Shown here: positions 40,813-50,780 of the stretch, one piece after another
Layout of the letters: each line of letters opens with the position of its first letter
Position numbering within the stretch: position 1 is the stretch's first letter
DNA from: JACKII01 sp965202745
GTDB taxonomy: Bacteria > Pseudomonadota > Alphaproteobacteria > Bin95
Reading direction: 5' to 3'
Assembly (NCBI GenBank): GCA_965202745.1
Contig: CBDBCB010000017.1
Location: 334,864-398,863, forward strand
DNA length: 64,000 nucleotides
Notes under the pieces: generated by a model
The model's database searches: none
What the model was told of the DNA's origin: nothing
What the model saw: only the letters and a program-made list of their open reading frames with translations
Position numbers and translations under genes: made by a program

Positions 40813-41826
40813 GTGGCTCCACCCGATACCGCTCAGCCTAACCCATTCAGTGACGCCCTGACCACGCTGCGTGGCCTCGTCGCCCAGGACATGGCTGAAG
40901 TTAACAGATTAATCGTTGAGTACATGCAGAGCCCGGTATCGCTGATTCCGGAATTGGCCAGCTATATCGTGGCGTCGGGCGGCAAGCGCCTTCGCCCGCT
41001 GCTGACCTTGGGCGCAGCCCGCATGTGTGGCTACGAAGGCCAGCATCACTGGAGCCTGGCGGCAGCTGTCGAGTTCATCCACACTGCGACCCTGCTGCAT
41101 GACGATGTGGTCGACGAAAGCGGACTGCGCCGGGGCCGGGACACGGCCAACGCCGTATGGGGCAATCAGGCCAGTGTTCTAGTTGGTGACTTTCTGTTCA
41201 GCCGCGCCTTTCAGCTGATGGTCGATAGCGGCTCTGTAGAAGTGCTGCGCATTCTCTCCGATGCCTCTGCCACCATAGCGGCGGGCGAGGTGCTGCAACT
41301 GACGACAGCCGGGGAGCCTGCCACCGAAATTGCCGATTATATGAAGGTGATCGAAGGCAAGACGGCGGCCCTGTTCTCCGCAGCCGCAGAAGTCGGTGCC
41401 GTCATCGCCGGCCGCCCGGCAGAGGAGGCCGCGGCACTGCGCACCTATGGCGCCCAATTGGGCATCGCCTTCCAACTGATCGATGACCGCCTGGACTACG
41501 ACGCGGATCAGGCCGCGCTGGGCAAGGCGGTCGGCGATGACTTCCGCGAAGGCAAAGTCACCCTGCCGATCATCATCGCCTATCAGAATGGTATAGCGGA
41601 GGAACGCGCCTTCTGGCAGCGCACCATCGGCGACGGCAACGCTTCGGATGTGGATTTGCCGGAGGCACAGAGCCTGCTGACCAAATACGACTCGCTGGCA
41701 GAAACCGGCCGGGTCGCGGTCAAACACGCCAATGCAGCAGCCGCGGCCCTTTCCATCTTTCCGGCGAATAAGCACCGCGGAGCACTGGAAGATATCGCGG
41801 CGTTTTGTGCGGCGCGCGCTTTTTAA
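40813..41826 (+). CDS. ispB: Polyprenyl (octaprenyl-type) diphosphate synthase
   Basis: A 337-residue trans-prenyltransferase that builds the ubiquinone side chain from FPP and IPP. First Asp-rich motif LHDDVVDE (about residue 96-103), GGKRLRP for IPP, KTAALFSAA, and second Asp-rich motif QLIDDRLDY (about 225). Start GTG 40813 has a strong AAGGGGG site; ATG 40777 is an in-frame alternative. The divergent DUF2007/trmN6 pair gives the usual alphaproteobacterial neighbourhood. Chain length (8-10 units) cannot be read from sequence alone. Confidence 0.9.
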   Translation: MAPPDTAQPNPFSDALTTLRGLVAQDMAEVNRLIVEYMQSPVSLIPELASYIVASGGKRLRPLLTLGAARMCGYEGQHHWSLAAAVEFIHTATLLHDDVVDESGLRRGRDTANAVWGNQASVLVGDFLFSRAFQLMVDSGSVEVLRILSDASATIAAGEVLQLTTAGEPATEIADYMKVIEGKTAALFSAAAEVGAVIAGRPAEEAAALRTYGAQLGIAFQLIDDRLDYDADQAALGKAVGDDFREGKVTLPIIIAYQNGIAEERAFWQRTIGDGNASDVDLPEAQSLLTKYDSLAETGRVAVKHANAAAAALSIFPANKHRGALEDIAAFCAARAF

Positions 41827-41895
41827 CGCGATCATGTGCGTTGGCGCTTGCCTTCCCAGGATGCGCCTAGTATACGGGCGGCCTTGCGTCGGTCA

Positions 41896-41972
41896 CGGAG
41901 TGTAGCTCAGCCTGGTAGAGCACTGTCTTCGGGAGGCAGGGGCCGGAGGTTCAAATCCTCTCACTCCGACCA
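41896..41972 (+). tRNA. tRNA-Pro (CGG anticodon)
   Basis: Cloverleaf of 77 bases with encoded CCA. Acceptor CGGAGTG/CACTCCG, D stem GCTC/GAGC, anticodon stem CTGTC/GGCAG with loop TTCGGGA (anticodon CGG), five-base variable loop GGGCC, T arm GGAGG-TTCAAAT-CCTCT. The C1-G72 pair and A73 agree with proline identity. Confidence 0.95.
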
Positions 41973-42158
41973 ATTTTCAAAGATTTAGGCTATATGCGGC
42001 CGATAAATCCCGTCGGCTTTGCGTCCAGAATCGCAATTTTTTGTTCCACGATACTATCGAAGTGCGATGCCGCTTTCGGCGGTAATTGCGACTGCCGACC
42101 ATATCCTTGCCGGCCAGATTGACGGTTAGATTGAATAGCGCTTCGGCTACCCGCGACT

Positions 42159-42383
42159 GTGGGCCTTGCCAAGGCGGAGTTGGCAGACGTGCCGGTCACC
42201 GTCGCTGCCATCGGTTCGGTGCAAGCAATCGTCTCTGCCACCGTACGCGCGCAGCTGGCCGGCACATTGTTCCAAATCGAGTTCAGCGAAGGACAAACGG
42301 TCGAAGAGGGCCAGTTGTTGGCAAAGATCGAACGCATCGAATGTGCCTGCCTGGCAGGTGCCGAGGGTGCTGCCTACTGGTAA
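42159..42383 (+). pseudogene. RND membrane-fusion protein fragment
   Basis: A 74-codon stretch (DVPVTVAAIGSVQAIVSATV, then GTLFQIEFSEGQTVEEGQLL) matches the N-terminal barrel/lipoyl part of MdtA/AcrA-type efflux adaptors, which normally run to about 380 residues. After KIER the similarity stops and TAA follows. No signal peptide upstream and no pump gene downstream. Remnant of an efflux operon, with a DHA2 transporter fragment on the far side of the two-component genes. Confidence 0.65.
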
Positions 42384-42445
42384 CAACAGCACGGTTGTCT
42401 CTGTCATTATTGGCGCGTCGGGAGTTGCACACTGCCATACACCAA

Positions 42446-42487
42446 GAAAAACCACTGGCCACTCTTGATAAGAAGAGTGGCCAGTGG
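42446..42487 (-). terminator. Rho-independent terminator of degP
   Basis: On the minus strand CCACTGGCCACTCTT pairs perfectly with AAGAGTGGCCAGTGG around a six-base loop and is followed by TTTTTCTTGG. It lies 29 bases beyond the degP stop. One of the strongest terminators in the window. Confidence 0.85.
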
Positions 42488-42516
42488 CGAGTTTTGTCAC
42501 TTTAGCGAGTTAGCGC

Positions 42517-43661
42517 TTAGGCAGCCAATTTTGCCCGATTGCCGAGCTTGACCGAGATCTCCATCGCCTTGCCAGCGCGCAGCAGGTGCAGGCCGACCTT
42601 GGCGCCGGGCGCATCGCAAGCGATGAGGCGGGTCAGATCGCGAGGGTTCGCGACAGCCTTGCCATTCACCTGCAGGATGATGTCACCCTTCTTCAGGCCG
42701 GCTTTCGCCGCCGGTGTACCGTCATCGACCGACATAACCATCGTGCCTGACGCTTCGCCAAGACCGAGGGCTGCCGCAACTTCTTCGCTCACCGGGCCGA
42801 TGCGCACACCCAGATAGCCGCGCTCGACCGAGCCATCGTCTGCCAGATCGGCAACCACTGTCTTCGCAAGGTCGGAGGGTACCGAGAAGCCGATACCGAC
42901 AGAGCCACCGCTCGGTGAATAGATCGCCGTGTTGATGCCGACCACCTGGCCCGCCTCGTTCAACAACGGCCCGCCGGAGTTGCCGCGGTTTATGGCGGCG
43001 TCTGTCTGGATGAAGTTGTCGAACGGACCAGCGTTGATGTCACGCCCCAGGGCAGAGACGATGCCCGTGGTGACCGTATTTCCGAGGCCAAACGGGTACC
43101 AATGGCAATAACCGGCTCGCCGACTTTGAGATGGTTCGACTCGCCGAATTTGAGCGTCGGCAGCCCAGTGGCATCGATCTTGATGAGCGCAATGTCGGTC
43201 GCCTCGTCAACACCGACAATCTTAGCGGCGGCGCTGCGGCCGTCCTCGAGCTTTACGGTTACCTTGTCGACACCGCCGACAACGTGCGCGTTGGTGACGA
43301 TCCGGCCATCAGTCGAAATGATGAAGCCGGTACCGGCGCCTTTCATGGCACCGCCGCCCTGGCCACCACCATCCGGCACACCGGGCATCGGGAAGCCAAA
43401 GCGCTTGGCAAACTCATCGAACGGTGAGTTCTGCGGCACCTGGTTGCCATTCGTCTGCTCTGGCGTGGCATTCTTCTCCACTTCGATGGTCACGACAGCC
43501 GGGCTGACGCGCGCCACCAGATCAACATAGCCTCCGGCTGGCATAACTGCGGCCTGTACCGGAACCGTTGTTGTGGCTAGTGCCGCAAGGCTGGTGGTGC
43601 TGAGCAAGGCAGCCGCCGTTAAGGCCAACACCGGCTTGCGAATTTTCTGGAAGGTCAACAT
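42517..43661 (-). pseudogene. DegP/HtrA-type serine protease, frameshifted
   Basis: Signal peptide (residues 1 to about 37, ALTAAALLSTTSLAAL), then the trypsin-like domain: TNAHVVGG (His), ATDIALIKID (Asp), and GNSGGPLLN (Ser) in the second frame, followed by one PDZ domain (GYLGVRIGP, GDIILQVNGK). The frame breaks at about 43094: minus strand reads GGTACCCGTTTGGC where GGT ACC CCG TTT GGC is expected, so one C of a C-run is missing. The length suits a one-PDZ DegS/HtrA-like periplasmic protease. Because it is otherwise perfect, a base-call error is a serious alternative. Confidence 0.82.
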
Positions 43662-43756
43662 TTCTTGGATCTCCGTTTCAAACTGGCACCGTCGCGTTGC
43701 GATGGGCCGTTGCTTGAGAAGATCGGTGCTCAACATTGCAGGCAAAGAGGGTGCCG

Positions 43757-43772
43757 ATTACAATTGTGTAAT
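43757..43772. promoter_or_regulatory. Possible operator between degP and the response regulator
   Basis: Inverted repeat ATTACA-N4-TGTAAT in the 162-base divergent spacer, 51 bases upstream of the regulator ATG. Position and symmetry would suit a response-regulator dimer controlling both genes. This is inference; only one site is seen. Confidence 0.35.
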
Positions 43773-43823
43773 GTCAGTCTTTGCCCCATGCTCCCCGGTT
43801 GCCGCCCCGCTTAGAAGAGACAA

Positions 43824-45239
43824 ATGCGCATATTGCTGGTTGAGGATGACCAAACCACCCGGGAATTTGTGCTGCGTGGCTTGCGCGAAGAGGGCCACAC
43901 AGCCGATGGGCGCGAGGCGTTGGCGCACGCGGTGGTGGCTGCCTATGACGTACTGATCGTCGACCGCATGTTGCCGGGTTTAGACGGGCTCTCGCTGGTG
44001 AAAGCGCTACGTTCCGCCAATGTGACGGCACCGGCGATCTTTCTGACAGCACTCGGCAATGTCGAGGACCGGATCGAGGGCTTGCGCGCCGGTGGCGACG
44101 ATTATCTGGTCAAGCCATTCGCATTCGCCGAGCTTTCGACCCGTATCGCAGCATTGGCCCGCCGTCCGGCCTTGCAGGAGAACGAGACCGTCTTGCGAGC
44201 CGCCGATGTGGAGGTGGACCTTGTCCGCCGCACCGTAACCTGCGCCGGTCAGGCAATCGACTTACTGCCGCGCGAATTTGCGCTGCTGGAGCACTTGATG
44301 CGCCGCAAGGGCCGGGTGCAGACCCGCACCATGCTGTTGGAGTCGGTTTGGGGCATCACCTTCGAGCCGCAAACCAATGTGGTGGAGATCCATATCAGCC
44401 GCCTGCGGGCCAAGCTGGACAGGCCGTTCGACCGCGAGCTGATCGCGACCGTGCGCGGCGCCGGTTATCGGTTCGAAGAGTCAGCCACAGTGGCGGGTCT
44501 CCTCGCCGTGCGACGGCTGATACGCGCAACCCCGATACGCCAGGCGCTGCTTCTGGTGACAATCTTTGCGCTAGTCAATCTGGCGACCCTCGGCGGAACC
44601 TACCTGAAAATGCGACAGGATTTGGCCGCGCGCCTGGCGCTGGACCTTGCGCGGGAAGTGGCGAGCTATGACCTGAGCGCCACCGCCAACGCGCTTTCGT
44701 TGATCGTCGCGGCCAAGGCGCGGGTCACCGATCCGAACGACAAAGTGCTGGTGTTCTTGTCGGCCGGTGGAGGCCAGGTCGGCAATGCGTTGGCGGTATT
44801 GCAGAGCGGGGGCCTGCGCCTCACTCCAATCAATGGTGGTCCGGACTTATCCAATGCCGGCTATCTGCATGAGGTTCGCCGCCTCTCCGACGGGGTGCTG
44901 GTGGCCGCGGTCAGCCTGCAACCCCTCGTATCGTTGCGCAGCACGTTCCTGACCCTAATCGGGTTGAGCCTGCTGCCTACCACCGCCGTCGCCCTGTTGC
45001 TGGCATCGGTCCTCGCACAGCGCGGCGGGTCGCAGCGATCGAGCACACACTGGCCCGGCTTGCGGACGGCGACCTCGCCGCGCGCCTACCAGCGGAAACG
45101 CGGGAGACCGACCTGGCCGGCATCGCTGCCAGCATTAACGTCATGGCGGCCCAAAACGAGGCCGCGACAGAGGCTCTGCGTCAGGTCTCGGCCAACATTG
45201 CGCACGAATTGCACCTGCCGTTGCAGCGCATCGCCGTGA
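43824..45239 (+). CDS. OmpR-family response regulator fused to the N-terminal half of a histidine kinase
   Basis: One frame encodes a receiver domain (LLVEDDQTTREF; phospho-Asp in DVLIVDRMLPG; Lys in DYLVKPF), an OmpR winged helix (EIHISRLRAKLDRPF, GAGYRFEE, ending near residue 222), and without a stop a sensor-kinase N-terminus with a membrane segment (QALLLVTIFALVNLATLGGT), a periplasmic part and a second membrane segment. Normally these are two genes; a GTG (SATVAGLL region, about 44491) could start the kinase. The receiver lacks three or four residues between GHT and ADGREAL compared with relatives. After about 45025 the frame turns into nonsense. Divergent from degP. Confidence 0.78.
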   Translation: MRILLVEDDQTTREFVLRGLREEGHTADGREALAHAVVAAYDVLIVDRMLPGLDGLSLVKALRSANVTAPAIFLTALGNVEDRIEGLRAGGDDYLVKPFAFAELSTRIAALARRPALQENETVLRAADVEVDLVRRTVTCAGQAIDLLPREFALLEHLMRRKGRVQTRTMLLESVWGITFEPQTNVVEIHISRLRAKLDRPFDRELIATVRGAGYRFEESATVAGLLAVRRLIRATPIRQALLLVTIFALVNLATLGGTYLKMRQDLAARLALDLAREVASYDLSATANALSLIVAAKARVTDPNDKVLVFLSAGGGQVGNALAVLQSGGLRLTPINGGPDLSNAGYLHEVRRLSDGVLVAAVSLQPLVSLRSTFLTLIGLSLLPTTAVALLLASVLAQRGGSQRSSTHWPGLRTATSPRAYQRKRGRPTWPASLPALTSWRPKTRPRQRLCVRSRPTLRTNCTCRCSASP

Positions 45240-45859
45240 TTTTGGGCGAAATGCAAGCCAAGCTGGCGAGCGAGGGTAAGGGCGAAAGCGAGGCGGCAGC
45301 TTTGGCAGACCGGGCCCTCGCCGAGGCAGACCAGGTGAACGCGATCTTCCGTGACCTGTTGCAAGTGGCGCAGTTGGAGGGCCGCGGCAGACCTCTGGAG
45401 CGCGAGCCCGTTGACCTTGGCCAACTGGCAACGCGCATGTTCGAACTCTATCAACCGGTCGCCGAAGACGCCAGTAAAGTGCTGAGAGCGGAGCCGCCAA
45501 CGCGCGCGGTGGTGGTGTCAGGCCACCCCGACCTGCTGGCCCAAGCGCTAGCCAACCTAATCGAAAATGCCATTCGCTACGCACCTGCCGGTAGCACCAT
45601 CGACATTCGGGTGGAGGCAGGCGGGACAAGCGCCAGGCTAACGGTTGCGGACAACGGCCCCGGCATCCCGGCAGATGAGCGCCAAAACGTGCGCCGCCGT
45701 CTTTATCGCTTGGAGCGGGACAGCGCGACGCCGGGTTATGGCTTGGGGCTGGCTCTGGTCGCCGCCATCGCCAAAGCCCACGGCGCAACCCTAGACCTGG
45801 AAGACAATGCGCCCGGGCTTCGGGTTGAGATGCGGTTTCCTGCAGGCAAAGGCGGTTAG
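45028..45859 (+). pseudogene. Histidine kinase C-terminal half, separated by a frameshift
   Basis: From about 45028 a second frame continues the kinase: HAMP-like HTLARLADGDLAARLP, then the H-box NIAHELHLPLQRI (phospho-His), N-box NLIENAIRYAP, G1 VADNGPGIP, F-like RLYRLERD and G2 GYGLGLALVAAIA. All catalytic boxes are present, so only the shift near 45025 (bases missing after CAGCGCGGC) separates it from the membrane part. Partner of the fused regulator; with degP this looks like an envelope-stress system. Confidence 0.75.
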
Positions 45860-45976
45860 GTTCTCCACCGCTGCAATGTCCAAGCGATCGCCAGGGCGCT
45901 GTCATCGCACTTGCCGATGCCGCACCTGGTCTTCCGGTGCGCGTAACCTTGCCCAAAGCGGGCGAGGCATAGCGCT

Positions 45977-46390
45977 TCAAAGCCAGCACAAATACGACAT
46001 CGGCACGAAGAACAGCCCCATGCCCAAGCCGGAAACGACACCCGGCCACACCAAATTCCAAAAGCCCGCATCGATGATCGGATAGCCGAGCCGCCCTTGG
46101 ACGAACAGCGGCAGGATCGTAATCGAGCCGAACACGGAAACGCCGAAACCCATGATGGCGACGTTGGCGGCAGCGAAGCTCCGATCCTTCATAATGGCGA
46201 AATCAATGAAGTTGTCGCGCTTGCTCCAGCCGCGCCAAACGAACGCCACATCAATGATCAATGCGGCGACAGCACTGACCTGGATCAGCTTGGAGGCGAA
46301 CCAGTTGCGGCTCTCACCCAGATCCATCGTCATTTGCAGGGTGCCGATGGCCGTGATCATCAGCGCGAGCCCGACCCAATCGACCCGCAC
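45977..46390 (-). pseudogene. DHA2-family MFS drug transporter, internal fragment
   Basis: About 137 codons of an EmrB/QacA-like 14-helix transporter (DWVGLALMITAIGTLQMTMD, WFASKLIQV, NVAIMGFGVSVFGSITILP) without the N- and C-terminal parts of the usual 500 residues. Both ends are abrupt. Together with the membrane-fusion fragment at 42159 it suggests that a multidrug efflux locus has decayed around the degP/two-component genes. The stretch 45860-45976 shows no gene. Confidence 0.7.
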
Positions 46391-46499
46391 TTCACGGATT
46401 TTCTCCTTCGGCAGCTCGCCCAGAAGACAAGTGACCTACAGCGCTAACTTGAGGAATGAGCTGCTTCCTGTGATCGTCGCGATCGCATGCCGCTCTAGA

Positions 46500-46643
46500 T
46501 TAAACCGCTGCTAGCACTCGCTCCAGATGTGCCTGTACCTCTGCTGCAAGCAAGGCGAGTTCGGGCGCATCGAGGCGGCCCATGGCAGCCGCCGGATCGA
46601 TGGGGCAGAAACACAGGCCGATGCAGACGGCTGGGCGCAACAT
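46500..46643 (-). CDS. Small ORF of unknown function
   Basis: A 47-codon frame (ends LLAAEVQAHLERVLAAV, amphipathic helix) in a 350-base gap between the transporter remnant and the LLM oxidoreductase gene. Not recognised; it may be a further gene remnant. No clear ribosome site. The rest of the gap (46391-46749) shows nothing. Confidence 0.25.
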   Translation of the reverse strand: MLRPAVCIGLCFCPIDPAAAMGRLDAPELALLAAEVQAHLERVLAAV

Positions 46644-46749
46644 TCAGCCTTCCCTGCCAGGTCCTCCCTGCCCCCTTCCTGCCAGCGTTGACCTAACGCG
46701 CCGCCACGGCAAGACTAGCGCCTGTATAGTCATGTCAGCAGGCGCACCC

Positions 46750-47802
46750 ATGCCGTTCTCAAAACCCATGCAGATTGCCATCGAAATCGGACGAGTCCGG
46801 CCCGGCCAGTTGAACCTGATGACCGAGTGGGTGCAGCACGCCGAGCGTGTTGGCGTCGCAATGGCCTTTTCGGCAGAAGCGTGGTGGAGCGACTCGGTCA
46901 CGCCCCTCGCCTATCTGGCTAGCCAGACCAGCCGTATCCGGCTGGCTACGGGCATCATGCAGACCACAGCCCGGACACCTGCCATGATGGCAATGACCGC
47001 CCTGACCCTGCATGACATGACCGGCGGACGGTTTGCCTTGGGTCTCGGCACCAGCGGGCCGCAGGTGGTGGAGGGGCTGCACGGCCTGAGCTATGCAAGG
47101 CCGCTTACCCGGTTGCGGGAGACGGTAGAAGTCTGCCGCCTGATTTTCGCGGGTGAAAAGGCTGAGTACCAGGGCAAGACCATCCAGTTGCCGTTGCCGG
47201 ACAGCCAAGGCAAGGCGCTGCGCATCGACCACGAGCCCGTCGAAATACCGATATACCTCGCAACCCTCGGCCCCAACGCGCTCCAGTACACCGGCGAGGC
47301 AGCGAATGGCTGGCTGGGAACCACCTTCTCGCCGGACCATGCTGGCGCACACCTGGACTATATCCGGGAGGGCGCGGCGAAGGCGGGGCGGACGCTCAGC
47401 GACCTCGACCTATGTGTATCCGCGCGGGTGGAAATCGGTGAGGATGTGGAGGGAATGATTGCCCGCCGCAAACCCGTCGTCGCCTTCAACATGGGCAGCA
47501 TGGGCTCGGCCAAAACCAACTTCTACAACGCCGCTATGCAACGGGCTGGCTACGCCGAGGACGCCCAGGCAATCCAGGCGCTCTGGCTGAACCGCAAACG
47601 GGAAGACGCAGCCGCTCACGTGCCTGATGCCATGGTCACGGAGTTTCAGATCCTGGGAACACCATGCATGGTCAATGACCGCCTGCGCCAATACCGCGAC
47701 GCGGGCGTTACCACCCTGAAACTTGGCCTGGACAGCACACCGCTTGGGCCGGAGCGGTTCGCACTTCTGGAAGAAATCGCCGATATGGTGAAGGACATTT
47801 GA
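46750..47802 (+). CDS. LLM-class (luciferase-like, F420/FMN) oxidoreductase
   Basis: An intact 350-residue TIM-barrel oxidoreductase of the luciferase-like monooxygenase/F420 reductase superfamily. SQTSRIRLATGIMQTTARTP (about residues 55-74), GGRFALGLGTSGPQVVEGLHG and PIYLATLGPNALQYTGEAANGW (here cut as PIYLATLGPNAL and GEAANGW) are the family landmarks. Start 46750; the frame is open upstream to 46582 but this Met aligns with relatives. The stop overlaps the GST start (TGATG), so the two are coupled. Substrate unknown. Confidence 0.88.
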   Translation: MPFSKPMQIAIEIGRVRPGQLNLMTEWVQHAERVGVAMAFSAEAWWSDSVTPLAYLASQTSRIRLATGIMQTTARTPAMMAMTALTLHDMTGGRFALGLGTSGPQVVEGLHGLSYARPLTRLRETVEVCRLIFAGEKAEYQGKTIQLPLPDSQGKALRIDHEPVEIPIYLATLGPNALQYTGEAANGWLGTTFSPDHAGAHLDYIREGAAKAGRTLSDLDLCVSARVEIGEDVEGMIARRKPVVAFNMGSMGSAKTNFYNAAMQRAGYAEDAQAIQALWLNRKREDAAAHVPDAMVTEFQILGTPCMVNDRLRQYRDAGVTTLKLGLDSTPLGPERFALLEEIADMVKDI

Positions 47803-48434
47803 TGAAGCTCTACATGGTCCCCCTTGCTCCGAACCCAACCAAGGTCATGCTCTATATCGCAGAGCGTGCCGAACTGGGCACAGACATGGGCATCGAGCAG
47901 ATCGTGGTGAACACGGTGAAAGGCCGCCACAAGGAGCCGGAACATCTGGCCCGCAACCCGTTCGGCACCCTACCGGTCTTGGAATTCGACGATGGCTCCT
48001 ATCTCATCGAGTCACTCGCCATCATGGAATACCTGGAAGAACAATTCCCGGAAGGCGCGCTCCGGCCTGCCGACCCGCGGGATCGGGCAAGGCACCGGGA
48101 TGTAGAGCGGATCGTCGATCTGCGCATCGCCAGGCAAATGGGGGCACACGCTCACGCTACCAATTCGCCACTCGGCCGGCCGCCTAATCCGGAACTAGCG
48201 GCACAGATGGAAGCCGAATTGCAGACGCCAATGGACTATCTGGAAGGGCTGCTGACAGACAACAGATCATACCTGCTGGGGGCTCAAGTCTCGCTTGCGG
48301 ACTTTACCCTGCAAGCATCGCTTCAGTTCCTGCGGTTCGTGAAAGTCGACCTGTTCGGCGAGCGCCCACTGCTCCGCGCCTGGAACGAACGCTACCGCGC
48401 ACGCCCCGCCGCACAGAAAGTGCTGAAGTGGTAA
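47802..48434 (+). CDS. Glutathione S-transferase
   Basis: A 210-residue GST: thioredoxin-like N domain (KLYMVPLAPNPTKVMLYIAE, cis-Pro in GTLPVLEFDDGSYLIES at about residue 60) and an all-helical C domain (about 90-210) with SLADFTLQASLQFL. The N-terminal MVPLAPNPTKV lacks an obvious Ser/Cys/Tyr at the usual activating position, suggesting an atypical class. ATG overlaps the stop of the oxidoreductase gene. The intact glutathione reductase lies 8 kb away. Confidence 0.88.
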   Translation: MKLYMVPLAPNPTKVMLYIAERAELGTDMGIEQIVVNTVKGRHKEPEHLARNPFGTLPVLEFDDGSYLIESLAIMEYLEEQFPEGALRPADPRDRARHRDVERIVDLRIARQMGAHAHATNSPLGRPPNPELAAQMEAELQTPMDYLEGLLTDNRSYLLGAQVSLADFTLQASLQFLRFVKVDLFGERPLLRAWNERYRARPAAQKVLKW

Positions 48435-48477
48435 GGAAACAGACCCCAGAACCTACAAACGACAGGGAGGAAAAAAA

Positions 48478-49525
48478 TGAAAGGCATCACCTTTACCGGC
48501 GACCGCAAGCTGGACGTCATCAATTTCGAAGACCCCACGCCGGGGCCGCGCGACGTGATCCTGGAGATCAGGCATCCGGCATGTGTGGCACAGACCTGAG
48601 CGCTTACCGCAGCCCGACCGGCCGCGTTGCAGTCGGCGCCAACCGGGTCGAGGGGCCAGTGATTGCCGGGCACGAACCTTGCGGAATTGTCGTAGCAGTG
48701 GGCTCTGCCGTCAGCGAGCGCGAGGCCAAGATCGGCGCGCGTGTGATGGACCACCATTACGACGGCTGCGGCGTCTGCCGCCACTGCAACTCCGGCTGGA
48801 CACAGATGTGCCTGGAGGATGCCGTTGCCTATGGCTATGGCGGGCATGGCGCGCACGCCAAATACATGCGGGTCGCCGCCCATTCCCTGGTGCCGCTGCC
48901 GGATCAGGTGTTCTTCCAGGCAGGTGCTGCTGTCGCCTGTGGCACCGGCACCGCCTATGGCGCGCTGAAGCGGGCCGATCTGGAGGGTGACGAGACCATT
49001 GCTATCTTCGGACAGGGGCCGGTGGGCCTTTCCGGCACTCTGCTGGCCGTTGAGATGGGCGCGCGCGTGATCGCGGTAGAGATGTCAGCCGAACGGCGGC
49101 AATTGGCGCTCGACTGGGGCGCGGATGCGGTGATCGACCCGACCGAGGTCGATTCGGTTGAGGCCATTAAAGACCTCACCCATGGCAAGGGCGCAGACAA
49201 AACCATGGACTGCACGTCGTCTGTCGACGCGCGCCGGGCGGCGGTGCAGTCCACGCGAATTTGGGGAACAGCGGCGATGGTCGGTGTCGGCGGCGACCTG
49301 CATATCGATGCGATGCGTGACCTCATCTTCAAGCAGTTGAACATCGTCGGCCACTGGACCTTCTCCAAGACGATCCAGGCCGACTGCGCCCGCTTCATCG
49401 CCGACCGCAAGATCGACCTAGACAATATCTTCACCCACCAGTGGGACATCGGCCAGGCGGCGGAGGCCTATGACCTGTTCGACCAGGCCAAGACCGGCAA
49501 AGGCGTGTTCACGTCGTTTGAGTAG
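48478..49525 (+). pseudogene. Zinc-dependent alcohol dehydrogenase, frameshifted
   Basis: ATG 48478 (after AGGGAGG) opens MKGITFTGDRKLDVINFEDP, and the correct frame is lost at 48571, where GAGATCAGGCATCC should read with one more G to give EIRASGMCGTDL. The rest is in another frame to TAG 49525: GHEPCGIVVAVG, structural zinc CGVCRHCNSGWTQMC, GQGPVGLSGTLLAVEMG for NAD(P). A single missing G in a G-run is the only defect, so this may be a sequencing error in a functional gene. Second MDR dehydrogenase of the window. Confidence 0.82.
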
Positions 49526-49540
49526 GGAGCGTAGCTGGAA

Positions 49541-50770
49541 ATGGATGAACTCCTCCCCGACTATGTCCGGCAGGTCCGCGATACCGTGAACGCCTTCATG
49601 GAGCGCGAGGTGAACCCGTTCATGGACGAGATCGAGAAGTCTGGGAAATTCCCCCGCGATCTGGTCAGGAAGGCAGGCGACGCCGGCATCTACGGCGCGG
49701 TGTTCCCGGAATCCGTCGGCGGCACCAATCTCGGCTATATTGCGGCCTGCGTGATCAGTGAGGAACTGGCGCGGAACGATGTCCGCTTCGCTGCCTGCAA
49801 TAACCAACAGGGTTCCACCTGCCCGCAATGCATCTACTCCGCCGGAACGGTGGAGTAGGTGATGAAATACGTGCCGCCGCTCTTGGCGGGCGAGACCATC
49901 GGGATGATGTCGCTTACCGAGGTGGGCGGCGGCTCCGATGCCCTCGGCGCGATGAAGACGACGGCGGTGCGGGACGGCGAGGTTTACCGGCTGAACGGCT
50001 CCAAAATGTGGGCCAGCATGGCGAACGAGACCGATGTCGGCGTCCTCCTCGCTAAGACCGACCCGAACGCAGGGCCGAAGGATGTCACCGCCTTTATCGT
50101 CGAGCCGAAAAAATACCCCGGCTGGACCGCCAATCCGATCGAAACGATCGGGCTTTCCAAGGCTTTGCGCACCAACGCCGTGTTCCTCGACGATTTCGTC
50201 GTGCCGGTCGAAAACCGTCTGGGCGCTGAGGGCGATGGCTTCAAGATCGTCATGCGCGCGCTCCAACCGGGCCGTGTGACCGTGGCGGCGAAGGCCCTGG
50301 GCGTCGCCCGCGCCTGCTTCAAAGACGCCGTTCAGTATGCCAATGAGCGCGAGCGGCGCGGCTCTCCCATCGGTAAGTTCCAGACGATCCAGGCCGACAT
50401 TGCGGAGATGGCCGTCGCCATCGAAGCCAGCCGCGCCCTGGTCTACAAGGCCGCCACCTACATGGATGAGGGTCTGCCCTCAAATCGCATCGCAGCGCTG
50501 GCAAAATTCCATGCCTCCCAAACCGCGAAGCTGGTCACCGACAAGGCACAGCAGATTTTCGGCGGCTATGGCATGGCGGTGGAATACCGCGTCTCCTGGC
50601 TGAAATCCTACGCCGACCTGTTCTTCACCGGCGAGGGTTCGGCCAACGTGCAGAAGATCGTGATCGCGGAGGACGCGCTCGGCTACAAGGTCGCCGACCG
50701 CCACCATGGCAGCACGGGCCTGCGCGACCCCCGCCGCGACGACATCGCCGACGAAATGAAAGCGGGATAG
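49541..50770 (+). pseudogene. Acyl-CoA dehydrogenase interrupted by an amber codon
   Basis: One frame from ATG 49541 to TAG 50770 encodes a complete acyl-CoA dehydrogenase except for TAG 49856-49858, at GTVE-stop-VMKYVPPLLAGE. Intact landmarks: FPESVGGTNLGYIAACVISEE (cut FPESVGGTNLGY), SLTEVGGGSDALG for FAD/substrate, IGLSKALRTNAVFLDD, and QQIFGGYGMAVEY near the C-terminus. Gln (CAG) by one transition would restore it. Oxidises an acyl-CoA with electron transfer to ETF. It leads an apparent operon with two crotonases and a CaiB start. Confidence 0.85.
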
Positions 50771-50780
50771 GAGAGAAACC

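Noticed and set aside
48478..49525. Programmed frameshift in the alcohol dehydrogenase
   Set aside because: The site is a simple lost G in a G-run with no slippery heptamer or downstream pseudoknot seen; an indel or base-call error is simpler.
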